Of a stretch of DNA of 43,973 nucleotides, positions 15,910 through 25,088 are shown one piece after another. This stretch comes from Rhodospirillales bacterium (lineage in GTDB: Bacteria > Pseudomonadota > Alphaproteobacteria > Rhodospirillales > Magnetovibrionaceae): positions 1 through 43,973 of the forward strand of contig JANLGW010000013.1 of the NCBI GenBank assembly GCA_024653965.1, in the 5' to 3' direction. The stretch's first letter is position 1, and each line of letters begins with the position of its first letter. Position numbers and translations under genes: made by a program. The notes below the pieces were generated by a model. The model was not told where the DNA came from, did no database searches, and saw nothing but the letters and a program-made list of their open reading frames with translations.

Positions 15910-15953
15910 AAAGTGGTTATTTTCTATCCATATGGATACGTTGTAACCACTTT
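15910..15953. repeat. 44-base nested dyad after hupV
   Basis: Outer arms AAAGTGGTTA (15910-15919) and TAACCACTTT (15944-15953) are perfect 10-base inverted repeats. Exactly centred between them is the perfect 14-base palindrome TATCCATATGGATA (15925-15938), with five unpaired bases on each side. As RNA it would fold into a long hairpin starting four bases after the hupV stop. A T-run of only four follows the centre arm, so it is not a classical terminator. It may be a transcript-end stabiliser or a regulator site. Confidence 0.7.
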
Positions 15954-16046
15954 TGGTGCGGCCTCACTCTTTTGTTATCGTCTCACGGATATAGAAAGAC
16001 ATTTTTCTGTAATAGGTTAGTGCTGATGTAAGGTATTCTTCCAGGG

Positions 16047-16061
16047 TGGCATGAATATTGC
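16047..16061 (+). promoter_or_regulatory. Sigma-54-like promoter of the hupK-hyp-hupRT operon
   Basis: TGGCATG (16047-16053), four bases, TTGC (16058-16061) differs from the RpoN consensus TGGCACG-N4-TTGC at one position and has exact spacing. The start is expected near 16073, about 25 bases before hupK. No TTG-N5-CAA site is seen between hupV and this promoter, so the activator is uncertain. Confidence 0.65.
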
Positions 16062-16096
16062 CAGCTTGACGGGGGGGATGTGGGAGTTCGCTAACC

Positions 16097-17149
16097 ATGC
16101 CGTACGGCGGGGCAAACGATTTAAACGGCACGATTACCGTGCGTATGGGCGTTCGTGACGCGCGTGTTGCGGCGGTTGACGTTGTTTCCACGCGCCTTGC
16201 CGATGCGTCTAGGGTCTTTGTCGGACGCACGCCTGCGCAAGCGGCCCAGATGGTGGGCATGTTGTATTCGTTATGCGCGCGTGCGCAGACAATCGCTGCG
16301 CTTGAAGCCCTGGAGCAAGCTCAAGAGATCACCGTGGCGCCCCAGCACACGTCCGCCCGCAATGTGATGCGTTTGGCGGAAATGCTGAGCCAAACGGCTC
16401 TGCGTTTGTGTATGGACTGGCCGAGGTTGTTGCGGTTGCCGCCTGAGCCTGTCGTCGTGCGGGCCTGTCTTGGTGCGGAGGCAGCGTTGGAGCGCGCCCT
16501 GTTTGCTGATGCGCCGTGGAAAACGCCGGGTGGTGCTTCTTTTTCGCCGGATGTGCAGGCGGCGCTTGATCAAATTGCCTCGCTTAACGCCTTGATTGCT
16601 ATGACGGTGTTGCGCGATGACGGGGATGGTTTGGCTGAACAACTGCGCCGGGCGGTGAGTTGTGTGCGTCTGCAAAGTTTTGGCACGCTGAACGATGAGG
16701 CCAAACGCGAGGATGGCGCGTTGGTCCGGCGCTGGAACGATGTCCGGGTGCGTGAAGCGCGCGATGTTTATGGTTTGGGTTTAAGGGCGCGGCTAGAGGC
16801 GCGCCTTGCGGATATGACCGCGTTGCTCCATGAAATGGCTGAAGCGGCTCAGGGAGTGAAGCCGGGCAAGGCGTTTGACCTGAAGGTTCGAGACAGCGGC
16901 GTCGGCGAGACTCACGTGCAGACCGCGCGTGGCATGTTGACGCACAGTGTGACGGTAAAAGACGGCTTGATTGCAAAGTACGTCATCAACGCGCCGACCG
17001 ATGCGAACTTTGCCCCGGATGGACCGGTGGCAATGGGGCTTTTAGGCGCGGACGCCACGGATAGCGGGGCTTTGATGTGTGCAGCCGAACTGCATGTGTT
17101 GGCCATCGATCCATGTGTCCGTTTTGCGGTGGAGATCGGCCATGCATGA
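16097..17149 (+). CDS. hupK: Hydrogenase maturation protein HupK
   Basis: A 350-residue HupK/HoxV-type protein, a scaffold-like relative of the hydrogenase large subunit proposed to hold the Fe(CN)2CO group during cofactor assembly. Resemblance to the large subunit shows at both ends: an N-terminal region with VFVGRTPAQAAQMVGMLYSLCARAQ (one Cys where HupL has CxxC), and a C-terminal [16 protein letters not shown] with one DPC cysteine. A segment ARGMLTHSVTVKDGLI and NAPTDANFAP parallel the [11 protein letters not shown] and VPTTWN regions of HupL. It is the first gene behind the sigma-54-like promoter and overlaps hypA by eight bases. Confidence 0.88.
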   Translation: MPYGGANDLNGTITVRMGVRDARVAAVDVVSTRLADASRVFVGRTPAQAAQMVGMLYSLCARAQTIAALEALEQAQEITVAPQHTSARNVMRLAEMLSQTALRLCMDWPRLLRLPPEPVVVRACLGAEAALERALFADAPWKTPGGASFSPDVQAALDQIASLNALIAMTVLRDDGDGLAEQLRRAVSCVRLQSFGTLNDEAKREDGALVRRWNDVRVREARDVYGLGLRARLEARLADMTALLHEMAEAAQGVKPGKAFDLKVRDSGVGETHVQTARGMLTHSVTVKDGLIAKYVINAPTDANFAPDGPVAMGLLGADATDSGALMCAAELHVLAIDPCVRFAVEIGHA

Positions 17150-17483
17150 AATGTCGCTGGCCGAAGGGGTATTGCAGATTTTGCAAGATCAGGCTCAGGC
17201 GCAGAGTTTCGCCCGGGTAAAGACAGTGTGGTTGGAAATCGGTGAGTTATCGCATGTTGACCCAGACGCCATCGCGTTTTGTTTTGATGCAGTTGTTCAA
17301 GGTTCGCTTGCCGAAGGGGCCAAGCTTGAAATTATTCGTACGCCGGGTCAGGCGTGGTGTCATGATTGCGCCAAGGCGGTACAGGTTTCCAGCTTGATTG
17401 ATCCGTGTCCCGTATGTGGTGGCTATAAACTGCAAGTGACGGATGGTCAGGAAATGCGGGTGCATGAATTGGAGGTGGATTGA
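17142..17483 (+). CDS. hypA: Nickel-delivery metallochaperone HypA
   Basis: A 113-residue HypA. The N-terminus MHEMSLAEG supplies the nickel-binding His2, and the structural zinc site is CHDC with CPVC near residues 70-90. HypA hands nickel, with HypB, to the hydrogenase large subunit. The ATG at 17142 is chosen because MHEMS is invariant; the frame is open upstream inside hupK. One base separates its stop from the hypB start. In some bacteria HypA also serves urease, but here ureE and ureF are present. Confidence 0.95.
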   Translation: MHEMSLAEGVLQILQDQAQAQSFARVKTVWLEIGELSHVDPDAIAFCFDAVVQGSLAEGAKLEIIRTPGQAWCHDCAKAVQVSSLIDPCPVCGGYKLQVTDGQEMRVHELEVD

Positions 17484-17484
17484 A

Positions 17485-18429
17485 ATGTGTACGGTATGCG
17501 GATGCGGCGGCAAGGACGCCAAAATCGAAGGCGAACACAGCCATGATCACGACGATCATGGGCATGGGCACCACCATGGGCATGCCCACGGGCACTCTCA
17601 TGACCACGCCTATGACCACACCCACGACCATGGGCATAACCAGGGTCATGATTGCGGACACGATCACGACCATTCGGTCGTGGACGACAGGGGCGATCTG
17701 CATTTTGGCAAAGGCATCGGCGGCACGCATGTAGCGGGGTTGAGCCAGTCGCGTATCGTGCAGATCGAACAAGACATCTTGGGAAAAAACGATCATTTGG
17801 CCCTGCACAATCGTGAGCGGTTCGAGGGCTTGGGCATTTTGGCGCTGAATTTGGTATCGTCGCCGGGTTCGGGAAAAACGACGCTATTGACGCGTACCGC
17901 CGCCGATTTGATGAAGTCTATGCCGGTCGCAGTGATTGAAGGCGACCAGCAAACGGCATTGGACGCCGACCGCATTCGCGCCACCGGCGTGGCGGCTATT
18001 CAGATCAACACCGGCAAGGGCTGTCACTTGGATGCCGACATGGTGCGTCGCGCCACCGATGCGCTTGATCCCGAACCGGGAACGCTGCTGTTCATTGAAA
18101 ATGTAGGCAATTTGGTTTGTCCTGCCGCGTTCGATCTGGGTGAGGCGGCCAAGGTCGCCATCTTGTCGGTGACGGAAGGCGAAGATAAACCGCTTAAATA
18201 TCCCGATATGTTCCATGCCGCGACACTGATGATCTTGAACAAATCCGATCTGTTGCCCTACGTGCCGTTCGATGTGCAAAAATGCATCGAAAACGCGCGG
18301 CGCGTGAATCCTAAAATTGAAGTTTTGCAGCTCTCCGCCTTGAGCGGTGAGGGTTTGGAAGCGTGGTACGCTTGGTTGCAAACCCGGCGCAGCGCGGTTC
18401 AAGCTGATTTGAAAGAGGCTGGCGAATGA
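17485..18429 (+). CDS. hypB: Nickel-binding GTPase HypB
   Basis: A 314-residue SIMIBI-class GTPase driving nickel insertion. The N-terminus MCTVCGCGG holds the high-affinity nickel site (CxxCxC). Residues about 20-65 are very rich in His, with over 20 histidines alternating with Asp and Gly, a nickel storage or buffering segment found in many alphaproteobacterial HypB proteins. The GTPase domain shows [11 protein letters not shown] (P-loop), [23 protein letters not shown] and NKSDLLPYV. The ATG at 17485 gives the conserved N-terminus. It overlaps the following gene by four bases. Confidence 0.96.
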   Translation: MCTVCGCGGKDAKIEGEHSHDHDDHGHGHHHGHAHGHSHDHAYDHTHDHGHNQGHDCGHDHDHSVVDDRGDLHFGKGIGGTHVAGLSQSRIVQIEQDILGKNDHLALHNRERFEGLGILALNLVSSPGSGKTTLLTRTAADLMKSMPVAVIEGDQQTALDADRIRATGVAAIQINTGKGCHLDADMVRRATDALDPEPGTLLFIENVGNLVCPAAFDLGEAAKVAILSVTEGEDKPLKYPDMFHAATLMILNKSDLLPYVPFDVQKCIENARRVNPKIEVLQLSALSGEGLEAWYAWLQTRRSAVQADLKEAGE

Positions 18430-19559
18430 GCTTGGCATCCGCCATTGCGGTTGAAAACGTCGACGCCATCGCCATCGCTCATGTGGTGGCGCTGCCCCGG
18501 CCCATGCCCACGGTGCTGGGCATGGGGGCGCATCTTAAGGCGAGCCTGTGTTTGTTCGAAGGTAATCAAGCGTTTGTCACCCATCCGGCGGGGAATATGG
18601 AAACCCTGGAAGCAGTCGAGCTTTATCAAACTATGATGGCTGCGATGATTGAGCGTGTCGGTGGGTTGGCGAATGTGGTCCGTGTGGCGCACGATCTGCA
18701 CCCTGACTTTCATACCACATCGTTTGCGGAGGAATTGGGCTGTGCGACGATGCCGGTACAGCACCATCACGCGCATATTCTCGCCACGGTTCTGGAATAT
18801 CATCGCGAAGGGCCGGTGATCGGTTTGGCGCTGGACGGCTTCGGTTTGGGTGCCAGTGATGAATCGTGGGGCGGCGAACTGTTGTGGGTCGATGGCCTCG
18901 CGTTCGAGCGTTTAGGGCATCTTTCCCGTTTGGCCCAGCCGGGCGGAGACATTGCCGCACGTGAGCCATGGCGTATGGCGGCGGCGGCTTTGTACGCCTT
19001 GGGGCGCGGTGATGAGATCGGTTCACGCTTTTCCGTCCAGCCGCATGGTTCTCAGTTGCAGCAGATGCTGGACAAAAACCTCAACAGTCCTAAGACGTCC
19101 AGTTGTGGGCGGCTGTTTGATGCCGCGTGTGGCTTGTTGGGCGTGTGTCCTGTGGCCGAGTATGAAGGCCAGGCACCGATGGAATTGGAAGCGCTGGCGA
19201 CAAACCCAACGGTCTTAGACGGTGCTTGGAGTATCGAGGCCGATGGCAGCCTGAACACACTCCCTTTATTGGCAGCAATCGCCGATCTGTCCGCATCCGA
19301 TGGTGCAAACGTTTTTCATGGTACCTTGGCTGCGGCTATGGCCGAGTGGGTCTTGCGCGCGTGTCGCGAGCGAGGGGTGAAGACGGTGGCCTTTGGCGGT
19401 GGGTGTTTTTTCAATCGTGTGCTGACGGATCGGTTGAGCGCAGCGTTGAGCGAGGCTGGCCTTTTGGTGCTCAAGCCTAAACGGTTGTCTCCCGGTGATG
19501 CGGGATTGAGTTTCGGACAAGCCTACGCGGCAGCATTGGCCGCCGAAAAAATACAATAA
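18426..19559 (+). CDS. hypF: HypF C-terminal (Kae1-like) domain protein, N-terminal domains absent
   Basis: A 377-residue protein covering only the Kae1-like carbamoyltransferase domain of HypF. Full HypF is about 750 residues: acylphosphatase, two zinc fingers, a YrdC domain, then this domain. The visible features match: [12 protein letters not shown] at the domain start, the metal-site [40 protein letters not shown]-type strand ([15 protein letters not shown]) and [13 protein letters not shown]. The domain is complete and intact, with a normal overlap with hypB and a good site before hypC, so this looks like a stable short form, not decay. A short HypF1 is known in Ralstonia eutropha. The missing carbamoyl-phosphate steps must be supplied from elsewhere, or the protein works differently. 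Confidence 0.88.
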   Translation: MSLASAIAVENVDAIAIAHVVALPRPMPTVLGMGAHLKASLCLFEGNQAFVTHPAGNMETLEAVELYQTMMAAMIERVGGLANVVRVAHDLHPDFHTTSFAEELGCATMPVQHHHAHILATVLEYHREGPVIGLALDGFGLGASDESWGGELLWVDGLAFERLGHLSRLAQPGGDIAAREPWRMAAAALYALGRGDEIGSRFSVQPHGSQLQQMLDKNLNSPKTSSCGRLFDAACGLLGVCPVAEYEGQAPMELEALATNPTVLDGAWSIEADGSLNTLPLLAAIADLSASDGANVFHGTLAAAMAEWVLRACRERGVKTVAFGGGCFFNRVLTDRLSAALSEAGLLVLKPKRLSPGDAGLSFGQAYAAALAAEKIQ

Positions 19560-19570
19560 GGAGAACGCTC

Positions 19571-19807
19571 ATGTGTCTGGCGATACCGGCGAAAGTGGTG
19601 AAGCTGTTGGGTGACGGCATGGCCGACATCGAATTGGAAGGCGTGGTCAAGGAAGTCTCGCTAGACCTGCTGGATGGCATCGAGGTTGGTGATTACGTCA
19701 TTATTCATGTGGGGTATGCCCTGGCCAGACTGGACCCCGAAGAAGCCGAACGCACGCTGGCGCTGTTTGCCGAAATGGGGCGGTTGGCGGAGGAGAGCGC
19801 GGCATGA
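19571..19807 (+). CDS. hypC: Hydrogenase maturation chaperone HypC
   Basis: A 78-residue HypC starting MCLAIPAKVV, with Cys2 used to hold the Fe(CN)2CO precursor together with HypD and to pass it to the large subunit. The barrel strands (GMADIELEGVVKEVSL, VGDYVIIHVGYALARLD) and the helical tail (EEAERTLALFAEM) are standard. The site AAGGAGA sits before the ATG. The cluster also has the longer paralogue HupF at 10335. Confidence 0.96.
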   Translation: MCLAIPAKVVKLLGDGMADIELEGVVKEVSLDLLDGIEVGDYVIIHVGYALARLDPEEAERTLALFAEMGRLAEESAA

Positions 19808-20949
19808 AGTACATAGAAGAATTTCGCAACGCCGAACTCGCTCAAGGTCTGTCGCGTGCGATTGCCGCAGCGGTCGATCCCCAGCGTATATATCGGTTCA
19901 TGGAATTTTGCGGCGGCCACACCCACGCGATTGCGCGTTATGGCGTAGAAGATTTGCTGCCCACCAACGTGCGTATGATCCATGGTCCCGGCTGTCCGGT
20001 GTGCGTGCTGCCGGTGGGGCGCGTGGATGAAGCAGTAGCGTTGGCAACACAACACGATGTGATTTTATGTACCTATGCCGACCTGATGCGCGTTCCGGGC
20101 ACCAATTATGAAAGCCTGATCAAGGCGCGCTCCAAGGGCGCCGACGTGCGCATGGTCTATTCGACATTGGACGCCCTTAAGATCGCCGCCGATAATCCTG
20201 AGCGCGAAGTGGTGTTTTTCGCTATTGGTTTTGAAACCACCACGCCGCCTACCGCATCGGCGATCAAACAAGCCCAAGCCCGAGGGCTTAAAAACTTTTC
20301 GGTCTATTGCAACCACGTGCTGACACCTGCGGCGATGCGCGCGATCTTGGGCGCGTATACCGACGAAGGCGCGCCCAACGTCATCTTGGATGGCTTTGTC
20401 GGCCCGGCGCATGTCAGCGCCGTAATCGGCATGCGGCCTTATGAAGAGTTCACCCGCGATTATAAAAAGCCCGTGGTCATCGCGGGGTTCGAGCCGCTGG
20501 ACGTGATGCAGGCGGTACTGCAACTGATCCGTCAAAGCAACGAAGGACGCGCGGATGTGGAAAACGAATATGCCCGCGCCGTCACGCTTGAAGGCAATTT
20601 AAAAGCGCAGGCGTTGACGGCGGAAGTGTTCGATCTGCGCGATAGTTTTGAGTGGCGGGGATTGGGGGCCGTGCCGTTGAGTGCCTTGCAAATCCGTCCC
20701 GAATTCGCAGCGTTCGATGCCGAGAAACGCTTTCGTGTCGAGGTGCCGAACCCCAAAGAAAATAAAGCCTGTGCATGTGGTGAAATTCTGCGCGGCGAAA
20801 AGACGCCGACCGAGTGCAAGATATTTGGCACCGTCTGCACGCCCGACAATCCCATGGGCGCTTGCATGGTGTCTTCCGAAGGGGCGTGTGCGGCGCATTG
20901 GACCTATGGCCGCTTTAGGGAGGCTCCACCGTTGGAGAAAAGCGCATGA
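19804..20949 (+). CDS. hypD: Fe(CN)2CO assembly scaffold HypD
   Basis: A 381-residue HypD, the iron-sulfur protein on which the Fe(CN)2CO unit is built with HypC. Conserved segments are FCGGHTHAIARYG, HGPGCPVCVLP, the GFETTTPPTA motif and the C-terminal cysteines of the [4Fe-4S] site (NKACACGEIL, CKIFGTVC, NPMGACMVSSEGACAAHW). Length is normal. It overlaps hypC and hypE by four bases each. Confidence 0.97.
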   Translation: MKYIEEFRNAELAQGLSRAIAAAVDPQRIYRFMEFCGGHTHAIARYGVEDLLPTNVRMIHGPGCPVCVLPVGRVDEAVALATQHDVILCTYADLMRVPGTNYESLIKARSKGADVRMVYSTLDALKIAADNPEREVVFFAIGFETTTPPTASAIKQAQARGLKNFSVYCNHVLTPAAMRAILGAYTDEGAPNVILDGFVGPAHVSAVIGMRPYEEFTRDYKKPVVIAGFEPLDVMQAVLQLIRQSNEGRADVENEYARAVTLEGNLKAQALTAEVFDLRDSFEWRGLGAVPLSALQIRPEFAAFDAEKRFRVEVPNPKENKACACGEILRGEKTPTECKIFGTVCTPDNPMGACMVSSEGACAAHWTYGRFREAPPLEKSA

Positions 20950-22010
20950 ATGCCCCGCTGGATAAATCATTGCGCAAACCGAAGGCCCGCGCGTTGGATT
21001 TGAAACAGGGCCGGATCGACATGAGCCACGGCGCGGGTGGTCGCGCGATGGCGCAATTGATCGAAGAACTGTTTGTCGGTCAGTTCGACAACGCCATCTT
21101 GAACCGGGAACACGATGCTGCAATGTTCGAACTGCCGCCTGGGCGCGTGGTGATGAGCACCGATACCTTCGTTGTATCCCCTTTATTTTTTCCGGGCGGC
21201 AACATCGGATCATTAGCGGTGCATGGCACGGTCAACGATCTTGCTATGGGCGGCGGCGTGCCCAAGTACCTGACAGCAGGGTTTATTTTGGAAGAAGGCT
21301 TTCCCCTTTCTGATTTAGCCGAGATCGTCAAATCCATGGCCAAGGCTGCGCGAGAAGCGGGCGTTGCCATCGTGACCGGCGACACCAAAGTGGTGGAACG
21401 CGGCAAAGGCGATGGCATTTTTATCAATACTGCGGGTGTCGGCGTGGTTCCCGATGGCATCGAGGTATGCGGTGACCGCGCGCGCCCCGGCGATATCGTA
21501 TTGGTCAGCGGCACCTTGGGCGATCATGGCGTCGCGGTGATGAGCAAACGCGAAAATTTAAGCTTTTCCACCGAAATCCTTTCCGACTCTCAATCGCTGA
21601 ACGATTTGGTCGCCGATATGCTGGCGTCGGTTCCGGGCATGCGTGTGTTGCGCGATCCTACACGCGGCGGGTTGGCGGCGACTTTAAACGAAATTGCCCA
21701 TCAATCGGGCGTGGGGGTGGAACTGGCTGAAGCCGCTATCCCCATCCGGGGTGAGGTCAAGAGTGCTTGTGAACTGCTCGGCCTAGACCCGCTTTACGTT
21801 GCTAATGAAGGCAAGTTGATCGCCATTTGTCCGCCCGAAAATGCCGAACGCCTGCTTGCCGTCATGCAGGCACATCCCAAGGGCCGTGAAGCAGCCATCG
21901 TCGGTCACGTTTTGGACGATGCGCGTTGTTTTGTGCGTATGAAAACGCAATTGGGCGGCACCCGCATGGTCGATTGGTTGGCGGGCGAACAACTGCCGCG
22001 TATTTGTTGA
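20946..22010 (+). CDS. hypE: Cyanide-ligand synthesis protein HypE
   Basis: A 354-residue PurM-like protein that dehydrates the thiocarboxamide on its C-terminal cysteine to thiocyanate, the source of CN ligands. The N-terminal MSHGAGGRAM, the STDTFVVSPLFFPGGNIG segment, the RDPTRGGLAATLNEIA motif and the C-terminal PRIC with the essential terminal Cys are all present. An extension of about 20 residues precedes the core. It overlaps hypD (ATGA) and lies 14 bases before hupR. Confidence 0.97.
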   Translation: MNAPLDKSLRKPKARALDLKQGRIDMSHGAGGRAMAQLIEELFVGQFDNAILNREHDAAMFELPPGRVVMSTDTFVVSPLFFPGGNIGSLAVHGTVNDLAMGGGVPKYLTAGFILEEGFPLSDLAEIVKSMAKAAREAGVAIVTGDTKVVERGKGDGIFINTAGVGVVPDGIEVCGDRARPGDIVLVSGTLGDHGVAVMSKRENLSFSTEILSDSQSLNDLVADMLASVPGMRVLRDPTRGGLAATLNEIAHQSGVGVELAEAAIPIRGEVKSACELLGLDPLYVANEGKLIAICPPENAERLLAVMQAHPKGREAAIVGHVLDDARCFVRMKTQLGGTRMVDWLAGEQLPRIC

Positions 22011-22024
22011 GGACGGAGAGCAAA

Positions 22025-23491
22025 ATGTCCAAACGTCCCATTGTATTGGTCGTCGATGACGAGGTCCGTTCGCAAGAAACGTTGCGCCGGGTGCTTGAGG
22101 GTGATGAGTATCAGGTGCTTACCGCAGGAAGCGCGGTAGAGGCGGAGCGCATTTTGGAAAGCGAGATGGTTGACATCATCTTGTGTGATCAGCGTATGCC
22201 GGGCATGACAGGGGTAGAGTTTTTAAAACGCGCCCGTGATCTGTGGCCGGATGCGGTACGTATGATCATTTCGGGTTATACCGATTCTGAAGATATAATT
22301 GCCGGTCTTAATGATGCGGGCATTTATCAATACATCACCAAACCTTGGGATCCGGAAGAGTTGCTCTCTATCGTCAAGGGGGCGGTTGAGTTGATGAAAC
22401 TGCAACGCGATAGCGCCATCGCCACGGTGGAAATGAAACAAGCGGCAGCCCCCGTAAAAAAACGTCTGAAAGAGACGACGGCGCGGTTGAAAAAACAGTT
22501 TGATTTTTCCCATATTGTGCATGCGCCGAACGGTCCTATGGCGAGGGTTTTAGCCTTGGCCGCAAAGGGGGCTGCGGTGGATATCTCGGTGTTGATCGCT
22601 GGGGAAAGCGGCACCGGAAAGGAAGTGCTGGCGCGCGCCATTCACTATAACTCGCCCCGTTCCGACAAACCGTTCGTGGCCGAAAATTGCGGCGCGTTAC
22701 CTGACGAATTGTTGGAAAGCGAGCTGTTCGGCTGCAAAAAAGGGGCGTTTACGGGCGCTTACGAAGATCGCATCGGGTTGTTTGAAAAAGCCGATGGCGG
22801 AACCATTTTTTTAGATGAAGTCGGCGAAACCTCGCCCGCGTTTCAAGTAAAATTGTTGCGTGTGTTGCAAGACGGTGAGTTTAGGCCGCTGGGCTCTCAA
22901 CGCACACGCAAGGTGGACGTGCGGGTCATCACCGCCACCAACCGGGTGCTGGAAAAAGAGATTAAGGCCAAGCGGTTTCGTGAAGACCTATATTACCGTC
23001 TTGCGGCCTTTCCGATTACCTTGCCGCCGTTACGCGAGCGTCCGGTGGATATTCCATTGCTGGCCAATGATATCTTAGCGAACGTTGCGCGTCAGTTCGA
23101 CAGTCCTGTGAAATCGATCAGCACAAGCGTGATGGACGTATTCGTGCGTTATCCGTGGCCTGGGAACGTGCGCGAAATGCAAAATGAAATTCAGCGCATG
23201 GTCACCTTGGCCGACGGCGAGATTCTGGATGGGCAGACGCTATCGCCTCGTCTGTGCGACGGCAGCGTGAATGAAATCATGGTCGATAAGATGGTGGCGT
23301 TTGGCGAGGGCTGGCAACCTATTTTGGGATTGGCTTTGCGTGATCAAGTCGAGATGCTGGAACGACAAATTCTTTCTGCGGCCTTGGAACGCCACAACGG
23401 TAATATTTCCCGTGTGGCCGATGAAATGGGACTATCGCGAGTGGGGCTTCGCGGTAAACTTCAGCGTTACGACCTTTCCCGTCCGAATTGA
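22025..23491 (+). CDS. hupR: NtrC-type response regulator HupR/HoxA
   Basis: A 488-residue sigma-54 enhancer-binding regulator for hydrogenase genes. The receiver domain has VVDDE and the phosphoacceptor Asp55 (LCDQRMPGMTG) with Lys in ITKPWD. The AAA+ domain has GESGTGKE (Walker A), GAFTGA (sigma-54 contact loop), and GGTIFLDEVGE (Walker B). The Fis-type DNA-binding helix-turn-helix ends the protein (NISRVADEMGLSRVGL). In Rhodobacter and Ralstonia the unphosphorylated form activates, and the partner kinase silences it when H2 is absent. The start at 22025 follows GGACGGAGAG; upstream in-frame codons lie inside hypE. It may feed back on its own operon, which starts from a sigma-54-like promoter. 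Confidence 0.94.
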   Translation: MSKRPIVLVVDDEVRSQETLRRVLEGDEYQVLTAGSAVEAERILESEMVDIILCDQRMPGMTGVEFLKRARDLWPDAVRMIISGYTDSEDIIAGLNDAGIYQYITKPWDPEELLSIVKGAVELMKLQRDSAIATVEMKQAAAPVKKRLKETTARLKKQFDFSHIVHAPNGPMARVLALAAKGAAVDISVLIAGESGTGKEVLARAIHYNSPRSDKPFVAENCGALPDELLESELFGCKKGAFTGAYEDRIGLFEKADGGTIFLDEVGETSPAFQVKLLRVLQDGEFRPLGSQRTRKVDVRVITATNRVLEKEIKAKRFREDLYYRLAAFPITLPPLRERPVDIPLLANDILANVARQFDSPVKSISTSVMDVFVRYPWPGNVREMQNEIQRMVTLADGEILDGQTLSPRLCDGSVNEIMVDKMVAFGEGWQPILGLALRDQVEMLERQILSAALERHNGNISRVADEMGLSRVGLRGKLQRYDLSRPN

Positions 23492-23505
23492 GAGCAGGGT
23501 TTGCG

Positions 23506-24915
23506 ATGGCGCGCTTCGACGACACCAACGATACCAATGATGCCAGCCGTAACAAACACGTCGAAGGCTTAGGGGAAGTTATGGGTTCGGTGGGGGAACT
23601 CGCCGAACTGGGGCTGACAGGTCTTCAAGAAACGGCGTGGGTCGAAGTCATCCGTAAAGTGGAAGAGGTTTATTCCGATCTCATTCAGTACGAAGTCGAC
23701 TTGGAGCGTAAAAATACCGAATTGGAAGATACGCAAAAATTTGTTGATAGCGTGATCAGCTCCATGTCTGAAATTTTGATCGTATGCGACCGCGATCAGC
23801 GGGTTGAACAGGTGAATAAGGCGGCCGAGAATTTGACGGGCTTTACCGCCCGCGAATTGGTGGGGCGCAAACTTGGTGATTTAGTGATTAATCCCGAAGG
23901 CTGCCTGCTCGGCGAACTATGCTCCGGGCGCGCGGCCAAGATGGCCGATTATTGCGAAGTGCAGTTAAAGTCAAAGCTCGATGAAAAGGGAACGGACCCG
24001 GTGTCTATGAACGGTTCCGTGCGCATAGATCATCGTGGACGCCCCGCAGGTATCGTGATTGTCGGGCGCCCGATGGGGGAATTGCGTCGTGCGTATCAGG
24101 CGCTCAATAAAGCGCACGCAAATTTGGTGCAAGCCCAACGTCGGCTGGTGCAATCGGAAAAGATGGCAAGTTTAGGCCGGTTGGTGGCTGGCGTGGCACA
24201 TGAGTTGAACAATCCCATCAGCTTCATTAACGGCAATGTTCATTCGCTGGATAAATACAAAGACAAACTAAAATCGTATGTGATCGCATCCAAGGCGCCG
24301 GGCATGGATGCGGTACAATTGGCTAAATTGCGTGAAGAACTTAAGATCGAACGCATCCTTGAAGATTTGGACCCCTTGGTTGAAGGCACCTTGGAAGGTT
24401 CGGCGCGGGTTCGCGACATTGTGAAGAATTTGCGCCGCCTATCGTTCAGTGGCTCCGAACAGCCGGAACGTTTCGATCTGGTCCAGGTGGTGAGTACCGG
24501 CGTCAGTTGGGTTAAGCGCGGTGGTCCTAACCCGGTCAATGTGTGTTTGGACTTGCCTGAACGTTTAGAGCTGACCGGGCATGGGGGGCGTATCCACCAG
24601 GTGATCGTCAATTTGGTGGAAAATGCCCTGGACGCCGTCAACGGCGTGGCCAAGCCAGAGGTCATCATATCCGTGCGCAAAGAGGGCGAACAGGCCTTCG
24701 TGCGGGTTCAAGACAATGGTTGCGGGATTGGCGAGGAAGAGCAGTTGCGTGTGTTCGATCCTTTTTTCACCACCAAAGGCGTGGGAGAAGGCACGGGGCT
24801 GGGCTTATGGATCAGCTATGACATTGTGCGCGAACACGAAGGTGACATCACCGTTGAAAGCACAGCGGGCAAGGGGGCGACGTTTACGGTAGTGCTGCCG
24901 ATTCAGCTTCAATAG
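23506..24915 (+). CDS. hupT: Soluble sensor histidine kinase HupT/HoxJ
   Basis: A 469-residue kinase that takes the hydrogen signal from HupUV. It has no membrane segment. A helical N-terminus (residues 1-75) leads into a PAS domain (about 76-190), a coiled-coil linker rich in Gln and Ala, and the H-box GVAHELNNPISF with phospho-His232. The ATPase domain carries IVNLVENALDAV (N box), VQDNGCGIG (G1), FDPFFTTK (F box) and GTGLGLWIS (G2). The ATG at 23506 is preferred; a TTG at 23488 overlaps the hupR stop and would add six residues. It is the last gene of the hydrogenase region; no clear terminator follows. Confidence 0.92.
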   Translation: MARFDDTNDTNDASRNKHVEGLGEVMGSVGELAELGLTGLQETAWVEVIRKVEEVYSDLIQYEVDLERKNTELEDTQKFVDSVISSMSEILIVCDRDQRVEQVNKAAENLTGFTARELVGRKLGDLVINPEGCLLGELCSGRAAKMADYCEVQLKSKLDEKGTDPVSMNGSVRIDHRGRPAGIVIVGRPMGELRRAYQALNKAHANLVQAQRRLVQSEKMASLGRLVAGVAHELNNPISFINGNVHSLDKYKDKLKSYVIASKAPGMDAVQLAKLREELKIERILEDLDPLVEGTLEGSARVRDIVKNLRRLSFSGSEQPERFDLVQVVSTGVSWVKRGGPNPVNVCLDLPERLELTGHGGRIHQVIVNLVENALDAVNGVAKPEVIISVRKEGEQAFVRVQDNGCGIGEEEQLRVFDPFFTTKGVGEGTGLGLWISYDIVREHEGDITVESTAGKGATFTVVLPIQLQ

Positions 24916-25088
24916 GTCTTGGAACGTGAGCTGATTCATTGAAATCATGGCGTTTCCTGCAGGATATTAACCCATGTTATTGCCGTGGGATAATGCATGG
25001 GCCGAAGTAGATCACGGTGAAGATGCGCCGGTGTTGTGGCGGTGGTACCCTTGTGCGGCAGTTCTGCAACAGGTGGGAGAGAACAACC

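Noticed and set aside
15903-15912. TTGATCGCAA as a HupR site upstream of hupK
   Set aside because: The half-sites are separated by four bases, not five, and the sequence overlaps the hupV stop region.
17530-17690. Repetitive CAT/GAC-rich tract that could be a repeat array
   Set aside because: It is in-frame His/Asp/Gly coding sequence of the HypB nickel-binding region, with irregular units and no spacers; not a CRISPR or tandem repeat locus.
24971-25001. Hairpin CCCATG/CATGGG as a terminator after hupT
   Set aside because: The stem is bulged and no T-run follows, so termination is not supported.
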